Assembly (NCBI GenBank): GCA_016181965.1
Contig: JACOYH010000005.1
Location: 1-44,387, forward strand
DNA: 44,387 bases
Reading direction: 5' to 3'
Origin: Candidatus Nealsoniibacteriota bacterium
GTDB taxonomy: Bacteria > Patescibacteriota > Minisyncoccia > Minisyncoccales > MHMH01
Position numbers and translations under genes: made by a program. Within the stretch, counting starts at the first letter, position 1. Each line of letters starts with the position of its first letter. Positions 15,318 through 24,160 of the stretch are shown here, piece by piece. The notes beneath the pieces were generated by a model. That model was not told the origin of the DNA and made no database searches. It saw nothing but the letters and a program-made list of their open reading frames with translations.

Positions 15318-16375
15318 TGCCCGCCCGTTTAAAAATCCTGGTATTTTTTTTAGTTGCGGAAACAATTATTGGAACTGCTGTTTTTATATATAAGCCATTT
15401 CTAAAGCAAACCGTCTCACTCGAAACACGGCCCAATTTTATTCCAGAACTTTTGGACTGGCAGGCAGTTGGCCTACCGGCGCCTTGGTTTCCCCGTGATT
15501 CTCATGCGCTGGTTGAATATAAAAACAAACTTTGGCTAATGGCCGGATTAAATGCCAACGGCTATGTTATCAAGGAGGGTGTGGTAGAATACTGGAAAGC
15601 GCCGCACTTTAGCGAGGTTTGGAACTCAAGGGACGGCGTGGTCTGGAATTTATTAACTGAGACAGCTCCATGGGGCAAAAGACGATCTGCGGCGGCGATT
15701 GACTTTCGAGATAAAGTATGGCTCATGGGCGGCTGGGGGCCGCAAATCGGCCTCAAAAATGACATTTGGAATTCCGAAGACGGAATAAATTGGACACTTG
15801 CTAATCCTCGCGCCGCGTGGCCCGCGCGAGAGGGTCATCAAGCAGTTGTTTTTAATGATAAATTATGGCTTATGGGCGGAGTTGACTATGATAAGAGGGA
15901 AACGAAAAATGATGTTTGGTATTCAAACGACGGTATTAACTGGACCCAAGCCACGGCCGCAGCTCCGTGGTCTGGCAGGTGGGATCATGCGGTAGCGGTT
16001 TTTCAGAATAAATTGTGGCTAATTGGAGGCATGGACTTGAATGACGGCGTCTTTAAAGACGTATGGAGTTCAGAGGATGGCATCAATTGGAATCTGGTAA
16101 CCGATAATCCGCCATGGCAAGCGCGGCAGGGGCATGAAATTTTGATCTTTAAAGACAGATTATGGCTCATTGGAAGATTTAACGATACTGAAAATGGGGG
16201 AGACAATGATATCTGGTTCTCCGTTGACGGCTCTGTTTGGAAAAAAACGAATCACAATCCTCCGTGGTCTGGCAGAGAGGATTCAACCGCTATTGTTTTC
16301 AAGGATGCGATCTGGCTTATGGGCGGCATGGATAAAAATTGGACTTGGCGAAACGACATTTGGCATACAAAATAA
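15311..16375 (+). CDS. Membrane-anchored six-bladed kelch-like propeller protein
   Basis: A single N-terminal membrane helix (ILVFFLVAETIIGTAVFIY) is followed by six tandem repeats of about 50 residues. Each has the pattern W..R..H..V.F..KLWLMGG, then a variable turn, then DIW.S.DGINW. This predicts a closed six-bladed beta-propeller displayed outside the cell, with the C-terminal DIWHTK perhaps completing the first blade. The repeats are similar at the DNA level, indicating internal duplication. I moved the start from the ORF-track ATG to one overlapping the upstream stop codon (ATGGTAATG), which keeps the whole anchor. Binding target unknown; cell-wall or envelope binding is suggested by neighbours. 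Confidence 0.85.
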   Translation: MVMPARLKILVFFLVAETIIGTAVFIYKPFLKQTVSLETRPNFIPELLDWQAVGLPAPWFPRDSHALVEYKNKLWLMAGLNANGYVIKEGVVEYWKAPHFSEVWNSRDGVVWNLLTETAPWGKRRSAAAIDFRDKVWLMGGWGPQIGLKNDIWNSEDGINWTLANPRAAWPAREGHQAVVFNDKLWLMGGVDYDKRETKNDVWYSNDGINWTQATAAAPWSGRWDHAVAVFQNKLWLIGGMDLNDGVFKDVWSSEDGINWNLVTDNPPWQARQGHEILIFKDRLWLIGRFNDTENGGDNDIWFSVDGSVWKKTNHNPPWSGREDSTAIVFKDAIWLMGGMDKNWTWRNDIWHTK

Positions 16376-16382
16376 TAAATAT

Positions 16383-17447
16383 ATGTATTTACCGGAAGCG
16401 GCAGTTGCCGTCATTAAAATATTCGCATTAGGAGCTACAAGTTTTATCGTAGCTTTTTTAATGACTCCTTTTCTGACCAAAGTAATGTATAAATACAAAC
16501 TTTGGCGGAAGGAAGTCAGGACAAAAGCCATTGACGGCAAAGAGCTTACTTATTTCCAAAAATTCCATTCCGAGGGCGAAATCAAAGTGCCTCGTTTTGG
16601 CGGCGTACTCATCTGGCTCACGCCCTTGATTGTTTTATCCTTCTTCTATCTTCTTTCGGGCATTGATATTTGGTGGCTCCAAAAGCTGAATTTCCTAAGC
16701 AGAAGCCAAACATGGCTGCCCATCTTTGCCCTGCTAACAGCTTCGCTTGTCGGATTAGCAGATGATTTTCTGCAAATTATGGGCAAAGGCAAATACATTG
16801 CCGGCGGCTTGACCTTGAAACAGCGTCTCGTTCTCATGGGGCTGATTGGCTTGGTTGGCGCCTGGTGGTTTTTCGCCAAATTAGGGTGGTCGAGTTTGCA
16901 TGTGCCCGGAATCGGCGATTTTGAAATCGGCATCTGGTATATTCCCTTATTTATCACGGTGATGATGGCGACTTATTCCGGCGGCGTCATTGACGGCTTG
17001 GACGGTTTGGCCGGGGGCGCCTTTGCCGCTATTTTCGGCGCCTTTGCCGGCATTGCTCTGTTCTTGGGCCAAGTGGATTTGGCGGCATTCAGCGCTGTTA
17101 TTCTCGGAGCGCTTTTGGCCTTTCTATGGTTCAACATACCTCCCGCCAGATTTTATATGGGGGAGTCGGGCATTATGGGCCTGACGGCAACGCTGACGGT
17201 GGTGGCCTTTCTGACCAATTCCGTGCTTGTGTTGCCGATAATCGGCATTCTCTTGGTAATGGAATCCGGCTCTGTAATAATTCAGTTGCTTTCTAAAAAA
17301 TTCCGCGGTAAAAAGGTGTTGCTGGCGTCTCCGATACATCACCATTTTGAAGCAAAGGGTTGGCCTCCCCACAAGGTGACAATGCGATTTTGGATCATCG
17401 GAGTCGCAGCCGCCATCTTCGGCCTCGGCATCCGCCTCCTCGGATAA
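16383..17447 (+). CDS. mraY: Phospho-N-acetylmuramoyl-pentapeptide transferase
   Basis: Makes lipid I by transferring phospho-MurNAc-pentapeptide to undecaprenyl phosphate. This is a 354-residue polytopic membrane protein. It has the paired aspartates in GLADDFLQ, the conserved loop GGVIDGLDGLAGG and the C-terminal SPIHHHFEAKGWPPHKVTMRFW, whose histidine cluster is diagnostic of MraY over WecA. The ORF track extends 213 bases upstream, but that extension overlaps the propeller gene in another frame; the ATG seven bases after the propeller stop gives the normal N-terminus. It is followed at once by murL and murD. Confidence 0.97.
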   Translation: MYLPEAAVAVIKIFALGATSFIVAFLMTPFLTKVMYKYKLWRKEVRTKAIDGKELTYFQKFHSEGEIKVPRFGGVLIWLTPLIVLSFFYLLSGIDIWWLQKLNFLSRSQTWLPIFALLTASLVGLADDFLQIMGKGKYIAGGLTLKQRLVLMGLIGLVGAWWFFAKLGWSSLHVPGIGDFEIGIWYIPLFITVMMATYSGGVIDGLDGLAGGAFAAIFGAFAGIALFLGQVDLAAFSAVILGALLAFLWFNIPPARFYMGESGIMGLTATLTVVAFLTNSVLVLPIIGILLVMESGSVIIQLLSKKFRGKKVLLASPIHHHFEAKGWPPHKVTMRFWIIGVAAAIFGLGIRLLG

Positions 17448-17456
17448 GATATTAGG

Positions 17457-17485
17457 TTGTTTTATCCGGGTAAATGGGATATAAT
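17457..17485 (+). promoter_or_regulatory. Possible promoter of murL, leaderless
   Basis: TTGTTT, a 17-base spacer and a perfect TATAAT. Seven bases separate the -10 box from the murL ATG, so transcription would begin at or within a base or two of the start codon. Confidence 0.55.
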
Positions 17486-17492
17486 ATGGTAT

Positions 17493-18761
17493 ATGAAAAA
17501 TGCCGTTTTTCTGCGGAAAAAATACCCCAGATTTATTTACCAAAAATACTCTTATCAGTTAAAAGGCGGGGAGTTGCGAACTTCTTTCCACTTTCGAATT
17601 GAGCCAGATATTCGCTTCAAAAGCGCGATAACCATCAAAAATGTCTCTTCAACAGCTCTTGAGAAAATAGGCGATCGGGCGCTGAATAATTTTGTTTTTC
17701 ACTTGGGCCTCATGGAAATTCCGAGCTATTGGAAGGCGACTGCTTCGCCCGAAATCATGATTCGAGCGGGTTTTTTAACCAAGGAGCAGAGAGATTGGTG
17801 GCGGGACCTGATTATTAACGCCATGGGCCAATTTTTCTACGAAAATAAGATTGATTGCCGCAATGCTGACTTCTTGAGCGTCGTGAGCAACCCGGCGCTA
17901 GACGCTCCGCCGTTGGGCATCTTTGGCCTTGACCTGCGGGAAAAATTTCTTATCCCTATGGGCGGGGGAAAGGATTCCATAGTTACGCTTGAGAAACTAA
18001 AAAAACGTGAGGCGCAATTAGCTTGTTTTTTGCTTAATCCCCAAAAAATACAAAGGGGAGTAATAGAAATTGCCGGTATCAAGGACTGTGTTGTCGCAGA
18101 AAGGAAAATCGACCCCCGCCTCTTGGCCCTAAATCGCCAAGGATATCTCAATGGCCACACCCCATTTACGGCAGTCCTGTCTTTTTTAGGTGTCTTTTGC
18201 GCTGCCATATTTGATTACAAGAATGTTGTTTTTTCGAATGAAAAAAGCGCTGACGAGGGAAATGTCGATTATTTAGATGGCGTCATAAACCACCAATATG
18301 CCAAAAGCTCTGATTTCGAAAATAGATTCAAGGGGTATTGTAAAAAGCATTTGGCGCCGAAAATGCGCTGCTACAGCTTTTTAAGAAAATACACGGAAGC
18401 GGAAATATCCAAGATGTTTTCGAAATATCCTCAATATTTTTCGATCTTTTCCAGTTGCAATGTCGGGTTAAAAACACGGGAACGCTGGTGCGGCAATTGC
18501 CCTAAATGCCTATTTGTCTATTCGACTCTTTATCCTTACCTTACTGCAAAACAGCTCCAGGGAACATTCGCCAAGGATATGTTTATGAATAAAAATCTTT
18601 TACAAGTGATGAGGGACTTACTGGGTAGGGGCAAACACAAGCCCTTTGAATGCGTGGGTACATACAAAGAGAGCCAAGAAGCCCTCGAATTATGTTTGGT
18701 TAAAGCAAAAACGATAGGCGAACTTCCTTACCTTCTAGAAAAGTACAATGAAATTAGATGA
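17493..18761 (+). CDS. murL: MurL: UDP-MurNAc-L-Ala-L-Glu epimerase
   Basis: MurL, first described in Xanthomonas oryzae, uses ATP to invert the terminal L-Glu of UDP-MurNAc-L-Ala-L-Glu to D-Glu. It replaces glutamate racemase when paired with an L-Glu-adding MurD (MurD2). The sequence fits: 422 residues, a central PP-loop-like IPMGGGKDSIVTLEKL (GGGKDS near residue 157-162), VVFSNEKSADEGNV, and a Cys cluster RWCGNCPKCLFVY near residue 332. The ATG at 17493 is preferred to the track's start, since the upstream one lies across the -10 box. Its last bases overlap murD, so the pair is coupled. This identification is from memory of the family's motifs, supported by context. Confidence 0.85.
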   Translation: MKNAVFLRKKYPRFIYQKYSYQLKGGELRTSFHFRIEPDIRFKSAITIKNVSSTALEKIGDRALNNFVFHLGLMEIPSYWKATASPEIMIRAGFLTKEQRDWWRDLIINAMGQFFYENKIDCRNADFLSVVSNPALDAPPLGIFGLDLREKFLIPMGGGKDSIVTLEKLKKREAQLACFLLNPQKIQRGVIEIAGIKDCVVAERKIDPRLLALNRQGYLNGHTPFTAVLSFLGVFCAAIFDYKNVVFSNEKSADEGNVDYLDGVINHQYAKSSDFENRFKGYCKKHLAPKMRCYSFLRKYTEAEISKMFSKYPQYFSIFSSCNVGLKTRERWCGNCPKCLFVYSTLYPYLTAKQLQGTFAKDMFMNKNLLQVMRDLLGRGKHKPFECVGTYKESQEALELCLVKAKTIGELPYLLEKYNEIR

Positions 18762-19953
18762 ATTAAAAGATAAAAAAATACTCATTTTAGGTTTTGGCCG
18801 GGAGGGTCGCGATACCCTTAAATTTCTTAAAAAATTATTTCCTCGAAAAAAAATAGACATTGCCGATCAAAAATTCGATAAAAATTACTTAGAAAAAACC
18901 AAGGATTACGATGTGATTATCAAGTCGCCGGGCATTCCCTTTAAGTCCCTGCGGACGACGGGCGTCCGCAAGCTTACGACGCAAACGGAGATATTTTTTG
19001 ACAACTGCCCCGGAAAGATTATTGGAGTGACCGGCACCAAGGGTAAAAGCACCACCGCCTCAATGATTTATGCCATATTAAAGGCGGGCAATATTAGGAG
19101 CGAGCTCATTGGCAATATTGGCAAGCCGGTTCTTTCGCTGTTGGCTAAAACCGCGCCAGAAAAGATCTTCATATATGAACTTTCGAGCTTCCAATTAACC
19201 AATCTTAAAACGAGCCCTCACATTGCCGTTCTTTTGAATATTTATCCGGAACATTTGGACTACTATCGCAGTTTCAAAGAATACGTTCAGGCAAAAGCCA
19301 ATATTGCCAAGTATCAAAAGAAGTCCGATTATTTAATATATAATTCGGAAAACGCGCAAATAAAAACTATCGTCGAATTATCCAAGGCAAAAAAAATTCC
19401 CATCAAGGGTCAGTACTACCAGCTCGATATTGAGGCGGCCAAGCGGGTGGGGGAGATATTCCAAATCCCTCCGCGAAAAGTAGAGCTGGCAATTCGCAAT
19501 TTTAAATTTCTGCCTCACCGATTAGAATACATTGGCCGGTTTAAGGGAATTAAATTTTATAATGATTCGCTCGCCACTGTGCCCGAGGCCACCATTGGAG
19601 CATTGAATCATTTGGGCGATGACATCCAAACCCTAATCTTGGGCGGCTTTGATAGGGGATTGAACTTCAAAAAATTAGCTGAAAGTATTGCTAAAAGTAA
19701 AGTCAAAACCCTGATTCTATTTCCAACAACGGGCAGTCGCATCCTGAGGGATTTACGAAATCCCTCACTTAAATCTTTCAGCGTAAACACCATGAAAGAA
19801 GCGGTAAAATTGGCTTATCGCTACACCGATAGGGGAAAAATTTGCTTACTCTCGCCGGCTTCGCCAAGCTTCGGCCTTTTTCGCGATTATGCAGACAGGG
19901 GCGACCAGTTTCGAAAATTCGTGCGGGGCATGAAAAATGCTACAATAAATTAA
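18748..19953 (+). CDS. murD: UDP-N-acetylmuramoyl-L-alanine--glutamate ligase, probably L-Glu type (MurD2)
   Basis: Mur ligase with a Rossmann-like start (ILILGFGREGRDTLKFL), ATP loop GVTGTKGKSTT (about residues 94-103), YELSSFQL, LNIYPEHLDYY and the C-terminal signature LSPASPSFGLFRDYADRGDQF of MurD enzymes. At 401 residues it is about 40 shorter than E. coli MurD. Because it overlaps murL by 14 bases, I infer it adds L-Glu, as MurD2 does, and MurL then inverts it. The residues that set D- versus L-Glu choice cannot be judged by eye. Two palindromes lie inside the gene, encoding SLRTTGVR and RDLRNPS in variable regions. Confidence 0.94.
   Translation: MKLDELKDKKILILGFGREGRDTLKFLKKLFPRKKIDIADQKFDKNYLEKTKDYDVIIKSPGIPFKSLRTTGVRKLTTQTEIFFDNCPGKIIGVTGTKGKSTTASMIYAILKAGNIRSELIGNIGKPVLSLLAKTAPEKIFIYELSSFQLTNLKTSPHIAVLLNIYPEHLDYYRSFKEYVQAKANIAKYQKKSDYLIYNSENAQIKTIVELSKAKKIPIKGQYYQLDIEAAKRVGEIFQIPPRKVELAIRNFKFLPHRLEYIGRFKGIKFYNDSLATVPEATIGALNHLGDDIQTLILGGFDRGLNFKKLAESIAKSKVKTLILFPTTGSRILRDLRNPSLKSFSVNTMKEAVKLAYRYTDRGKICLLSPASPSFGLFRDYADRGDQFRKFVRGMKNATIN
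18950..18970. repeat. 21-nt palindrome inside murD
   Basis: Perfect 8-bp arms TGCGGACG / CGTCCGCA surround the loop ACGGG. It begins TG and ends CA, like the RAYT-flanking REPs, and its length equals seven codons. Confidence 0.7.
19745..19767. repeat. 23-nt palindrome inside murD
   Basis: Perfect 10-bp arms TGAGGGATTT / AAATCCCTCA surround the loop ACG. It shares GATTTACGAAA with the inverted repeat in murC, suggesting a common family. It also has TG...CA ends. Confidence 0.8.
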
Positions 19954-21068
19954 TGAGACCCAACGCAACAAAAAAAGAAAAACCCGATTATTTGCTTTTA
20001 GGAATTGTGGCTATCCTGGTCTTGCTTGGCATCATGATTTTGGCGAGCGTTTCCGCGGCTCTTCCGCAGCAAGAAAATGACTCGCCAATCTCCATGCTTT
20101 TAAGGCATATAATTGTAGGCCTTTTACCCGGCCTTGGGTTGGGTTATGTGGCTTACCGAATGTCGTTAGTAACAATCAAAAATTGGGCCCCCGCCATGCT
20201 TTTAGCGAATATAGCGCTTCTTATCGCGGTCTTCGTACCGGGCATTGGTATTTCGGCGGGGGGAGCCAGCCGATGGATCAATATTTTCGGGTTTACTTCT
20301 TTCCAGCCATCGGAATTTTTAAAGCTAACTTTCATATTGTATTTAGCTGCGTGGCTATCATCGCGCATGAGAAAAAAGATTGGCAGTGTTTCGCTAAACT
20401 TCGGCGCTTTTTTGGCTATTCTGGGAGTTATCGTTTTATTGCTCGGACTACAGCCGAATGTCAGCACATTGGGAGTGATTATTGTTTCCGCAATGATCGT
20501 CTATTTCCTCGCGGGAACTCCCGTGCGCGAAAATCTTTTAATGTTAGGCGGGGGAATTGCCTTATTTTTTCTTTTTATAAAAATAGCCGCTTATCGTTTT
20601 GAACGATTTCTTGTTTTCATTAGCCCGGATATCGAACCCATGGGCATGGGCTATCAAATGAAGCAGGCGCTAATCACCGTGGGTTCCGGAGGTATTTTCG
20701 GCAAAGGACTAGGCATGAGCTTGCAGAGATTTGGATTTCTGCCCCAGCCAATGGCCGACTCAATTTTTGCCATCTTTTCCGAAGAAACGGGTTTTATCGG
20801 CGGCTCTGTTATGATAATACTTTTTTTACTGCTTGCTTGGCGGGGATTCTTAATTGGCAGAAAAACCAACGACAGCTTTGCTAAACTTCTTTGCTTTGGA
20901 CTGACTTCCTGGATACTTTTTCAGGCATTCGTTAATATGGGGGCGATGCTGCGGCTCCTGCCGCTCACGGGCATTCCGCTTCCTTTTGTCAGTTACGGCG
21001 GCTCGGCTTTAATGGCAGAATTAGCGGCCATTGGCCTTTTGCTAAATATTTCAAAACAAAAAACATGA
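19953..21068 (+). CDS. ftsW: SEDS-family peptidoglycan polymerase FtsW
   Basis: Polytopic SEDS protein that polymerises lipid II at the division site together with a class B penicillin-binding protein. Family hallmarks are GASRWINIFGFTSFQPSEFLKL, GSGGIFGKGLGMSLQRFGFLPQPMADSIFAIFSEETGFIGG and the C-terminal LTGIPLPFVSYGGSALMA. The track start is inside murD in another frame; the ATG overlapping the murD stop (TAATG) gives the usual short cytoplasmic N-terminus and 371 residues. FtsW rather than RodA is chosen from its position between murD and murG, as in division/cell-wall clusters. Confidence 0.93.
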   Translation: MRPNATKKEKPDYLLLGIVAILVLLGIMILASVSAALPQQENDSPISMLLRHIIVGLLPGLGLGYVAYRMSLVTIKNWAPAMLLANIALLIAVFVPGIGISAGGASRWINIFGFTSFQPSEFLKLTFILYLAAWLSSRMRKKIGSVSLNFGAFLAILGVIVLLLGLQPNVSTLGVIIVSAMIVYFLAGTPVRENLLMLGGGIALFFLFIKIAAYRFERFLVFISPDIEPMGMGYQMKQALITVGSGGIFGKGLGMSLQRFGFLPQPMADSIFAIFSEETGFIGGSVMIILFLLLAWRGFLIGRKTNDSFAKLLCFGLTSWILFQAFVNMGAMLRLLPLTGIPLPFVSYGGSALMAELAAIGLLLNISKQKT

Positions 21069-22186
21069 GAATAATGTTTACAGGCGGTGGAACCGCAGGC
21101 CACGTTTTTCCAATCATTGCCGTAGTAAGAGAACTCAATAGAATGGGCGTTAAGGCCGAATATATTTATATTGGTCCGAAAGACGATTTCGGCTCAATGC
21201 TCCTCTCGCAAGAAGGCGTCAAAGTCAAAATAATTTCGTCGGGAAAAATACGCAGATATTTAAACTGGCGGAGCGCGCTTTATAATTCTTTTGATATCTT
21301 ATTCAAAATTCCCTTCGGGTTTGCGCAATCATTCTTCTATATTTTATTACACTCGCCCAATGTTATATTCAGCAAGGGCGGCTATGGTTCGCTGGCGCCA
21401 ATTTTTTGCGGTTGGATACTTCGGCGGCCTATAATTTTACACGAGTCAGATGTGGCGCCCGGATTGGCAAATAAAATATTATCCCGGTTTACAAAACAAA
21501 TTCTGGTTTCCTTTCCCGTGCCCTACACCGAATATTTTTCTGCTGCAAAAATGATTTCGGTGGGCAATCCGATCAGGCGGGAATTGCTCGAGGGCTCAAA
21601 AGAAGGAGCTGCCAGGATTTTCGAATTAAGCGGGGAAAAGCCCTTAATTTTGATTATTGGCGGATCTCAAGGCGCCCAGTTTATCAATAATCTCATCCTC
21701 AATATTCTCCCCCAGATGATTGAAAATTTTGAAATAATCCACCAGACCGGCGAAAAAAAATATGCCGAAATAAAAGCCGAGGCCCGTGTGATTATTGCAA
21801 AAGAAATGGACCGATATTATCACCCGGTATCTTTTTTGAGAGAAATTGAATTGCGCGAGGCCTATACGGCCGCGGATTTAATTATTAGCCGAGGGGGATC
21901 AGGCAGTATTTTTGAAATAGCGGCTGTTGGCAAGGCGAGCATTTTAATTCCCTTGGCAAACTCGGCTCAGGATCATCAGGTCAAAAATTCGTATACCTAC
22001 GCCGACAGGGGAGCGGCCATTGTTATGGAAGAAGCCAACATAGCGCCTCATTTTCTCTTGGAAAAAATGAAAAACTTATTTGCGAGGCCGGAAGATCTCG
22101 AACGCATGTCGCAAAATGCCCATAAGTTTGCCAAACCGGATTCGGCCAAGTTGGTTGCCGAATACATTCTAAATTATTTAAAATAA
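21065..22186 (+). CDS. murG: Lipid II synthase MurG
   Basis: GT28 glycosyltransferase that adds GlcNAc to lipid I at the inner face of the membrane. The N-terminal glycine loop MFTGGGTAGHVFPIIAVV, the SKGGYGSLAP segment, the second loop LIIGGSQGAQFINN and the nucleotide-sugar site ISRGGSGSIFEIAAVGKASILIPL...AQDHQ are all present. The 373-residue length is normal. It overlaps the ftsW stop as ATGA, so it is coupled to the lipid II polymerase. Confidence 0.97.
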   Translation: MRIMFTGGGTAGHVFPIIAVVRELNRMGVKAEYIYIGPKDDFGSMLLSQEGVKVKIISSGKIRRYLNWRSALYNSFDILFKIPFGFAQSFFYILLHSPNVIFSKGGYGSLAPIFCGWILRRPIILHESDVAPGLANKILSRFTKQILVSFPVPYTEYFSAAKMISVGNPIRRELLEGSKEGAARIFELSGEKPLILIIGGSQGAQFINNLILNILPQMIENFEIIHQTGEKKYAEIKAEARVIIAKEMDRYYHPVSFLREIELREAYTAADLIISRGGSGSIFEIAAVGKASILIPLANSAQDHQVKNSYTYADRGAAIVMEEANIAPHFLLEKMKNLFARPEDLERMSQNAHKFAKPDSAKLVAEYILNYLK

Positions 22187-22194
22187 ATTATACT

Positions 22195-23643
22195 ATGCCA
22201 AAAGAAGCAAAAACAGAAATCCGGGTGAGATTGGCGCCTTCGCCGACCGGTTTCCTGCACATTGGCACGGCGCGGGCTGGTTTATTTAACTATCTTTTTG
22301 CCAAAAAAAATAAGGGCAAATTTATTTTGCGCATAGAAGATACAGACCAAGAAAGATCAAAACCAGAATATGAGGCAGATATTATCGAAGGTCTGCAGTG
22401 GCTTGGAATTAAATGGGATGAAGGACCGTTTCGTCAAAGCGACAGGCCGGAGATATATCGCCGGTATTTAGAGAAATTACTTAATGACGGACATGCCTAT
22501 TATTGTTTTTGCGCGCAAGAAGAGCTAGAGGCCATGAAGCAGGAACAGATGAGCCGGGGGGAAGCGCCGAGATATAACGGCAAATGCGCCAATTTATCTA
22601 ACCAAGAGACCAAAAAGCGGCTCGCCGACGGAGAGACGTCTGTTGTACGCTTTAGGGCGGCAAAGAAAAAAATCTCCTTCACTGATTTAATTCGAGGCGA
22701 AGTGGAATTTGACTCCTCCTTATTTGGCGATTTTGTTATTGCCAAAGACCTCAATAGTCCGTTGTATAATTTTGCGGTGATTATTGATGATTATGAAATG
22801 CGAATCAGCCATGTTATTCGCGGCGAAGATCATATTTCAAATACTCCGAAGCAAATATTAATTCAGGAAATACTTGGTTTCTCACAGCCGCAGTATGCGC
22901 ACCTGCCCCTAATTCTCGGGCCCGACAGGAGTAAATTATCAAAGAGACACGGCGCCACCTCTCTGTTGGAATACCGCAAACAAGGTTATTTATCGGAGGC
23001 GCTGGTAAATTTTATGGCTTTCTTGGGCTGGAATCCCGGCACTGATCAAGAAATATTTTCCATGACCGACCTAATCAGGGACTTCTCTCTGGATAAAGTG
23101 CAAAAAGCCGGAGCAATTTTTAATATTCAAAAGCTGGACTATCTTAATGGCGCCTACATAAGGGAAAAAACACTGGATGAGCTTTTGGAGCTCGCCCTTC
23201 CGTACTTGTCGCGAGCCGAACTGATAAGGGAGGGGTGGCCGAACCGGGAAAAACTCAAGGAAATACTCGCGCTATATCATGAACGGCTGAAAAAATTATC
23301 GGAATTGCCTGAATTAATCGGCTTCTTTTTCAAAAAAAAGCTGGACTATCCCAAGGAATTGCTTATATGGAAGGGAATGACCGACCAAGAGCTCAAGCTA
23401 TCCCTCAATACACTGGAGGAAACCCTATCTGCAGTAAAAGAAAATAACTTCACTAAAGGAAATCTCGAAAAAATCTTAATGAAAATAACTGAAAAAGCAA
23501 AAGATAGGGGAGGGCTACTGTGGCCATTACGGGTGGCATTAACCGGTCAAAAGGCCTCGGCTGGGCCATTTGACGTGGCTGCGGTTTTAGGAAAGGAAAA
23601 AACACTAGAGCGCATTAGAGAGGCAAAATTAATCGCGCAATAA
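22195..23643 (+). CDS. gltX: Glutamyl-tRNA synthetase
   Basis: Class I synthetase that charges tRNA-Glu. The HIGH motif appears as APSPTGFLHIGTARAGLFNYLFAKK (about residue 14-38), and the KMSKS loop as DRSKLSKRHGATSLL (about 245). LRIEDTDQERSKPEYE and VIRGEDHISNTPKQ are also standard. The 482-residue length matches bacterial GluRS. It follows murG after eight bases and closes the cell-wall operon together with one small exported protein. Whether it also misacylates tRNA-Gln for GatCAB cannot be seen from sequence alone. Confidence 0.97.
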   Translation: MPKEAKTEIRVRLAPSPTGFLHIGTARAGLFNYLFAKKNKGKFILRIEDTDQERSKPEYEADIIEGLQWLGIKWDEGPFRQSDRPEIYRRYLEKLLNDGHAYYCFCAQEELEAMKQEQMSRGEAPRYNGKCANLSNQETKKRLADGETSVVRFRAAKKKISFTDLIRGEVEFDSSLFGDFVIAKDLNSPLYNFAVIIDDYEMRISHVIRGEDHISNTPKQILIQEILGFSQPQYAHLPLILGPDRSKLSKRHGATSLLEYRKQGYLSEALVNFMAFLGWNPGTDQEIFSMTDLIRDFSLDKVQKAGAIFNIQKLDYLNGAYIREKTLDELLELALPYLSRAELIREGWPNREKLKEILALYHERLKKLSELPELIGFFFKKKLDYPKELLIWKGMTDQELKLSLNTLEETLSAVKENNFTKGNLEKILMKITEKAKDRGGLLWPLRVALTGQKASAGPFDVAAVLGKEKTLERIREAKLIAQ

Positions 23644-23648
23644 ACAAT

Positions 23649-24065
23649 ATGATTAAAAAATATATTTTTTTAGCAATATTGACAATAATTTTTTCAACGC
23701 AAATTCCTTTTACGCTAAACGCGCAAGCGCAAGAATTGCCCAAAGTACCCGCCACAATGGAGGAAGCCAAATCTTTTGGCTTACGAATAGTCACCGGACT
23801 ACCAAGCGCTACCCTTCTGGTGTGGAAAGAGCAGGCGTTTCCGATTTTTCAAAGCATGTGGCAGTTGGTCCAAAAGCCGCTGAAAAAAGTAGGGGAGGAT
23901 GCGTGGAATAAAGTTATGCAGACATTGCGAGGCGAATTGGAAAAAAGAAAACCTAATATTCAAAAAGAATTTCAAGAAGAGAAAGAAGAAATAAAATTAG
24001 ATCTCCCCAAAACTATTGATACCGGTAAATCCTTTTGGGAGCGCTTTAAGGAACTGCTGGAATAA
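23649..24065 (+). CDS. Small exported protein of unknown function
   Basis: 138 residues with a good signal peptide (KKYIFLAILTIIFSTQIPFTLNAQA, cleavable after AQA). The mature part is predicted mostly helical: a Trp/Phe-containing middle (VWKEQAFPIFQSMWQLVQKPLKK) and a highly charged coiled-coil-like end (KRKPNIQKEFQEEKEEIKLD). No family recognised. It begins five bases after gltX and likely shares its transcript. Position at the end of the cell-wall operon suggests an envelope role; that is inference. Confidence 0.75.
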   Translation: MIKKYIFLAILTIIFSTQIPFTLNAQAQELPKVPATMEEAKSFGLRIVTGLPSATLLVWKEQAFPIFQSMWQLVQKPLKKVGEDAWNKVMQTLRGELEKRKPNIQKEFQEEKEEIKLDLPKTIDTGKSFWERFKELLE

Positions 24066-24109
24066 GCGCTTGAATAGGCGGGGGAGGTACGCTAATACAT
24101 ATGTAGGGT

Positions 24110-24124
24110 ATGTCGCACAATGTT
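24110..24124 (+). repeat. Direct repeat upstream of the Xer gene
   Basis: ATGTCGCACAATGTT recurs downstream of the gene with one mismatch (14 of 15). GTTAAAC follows closely, resembling part of a XerD-type arm but with shifted spacing. Weak GGGGAG...CTCCCC and CGCTA...TAGCG complementarity brackets the site. See the downstream dif-like site. Confidence 0.6.
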
Positions 24125-24160
24125 AGTTAAACGGCTTATAGTAGCGCTCCCCTAATAAAT

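Noticed and set aside
16048-16066. CGTCTTTAAAGACG palindrome in the propeller gene
   Set aside because: Encodes the repeat-conserved VFKDVW strand, so the symmetry is probably accidental; short and low GC.
16170-16382. Long 5' extension of the mraY ORF
   Set aside because: Out-of-frame overlap with the propeller repeats; MraY N-terminus fits the later ATG.
19842-19952. Upstream extension of the ftsW ORF
   Set aside because: Basic, non-FtsW-like sequence inside murD in another frame.
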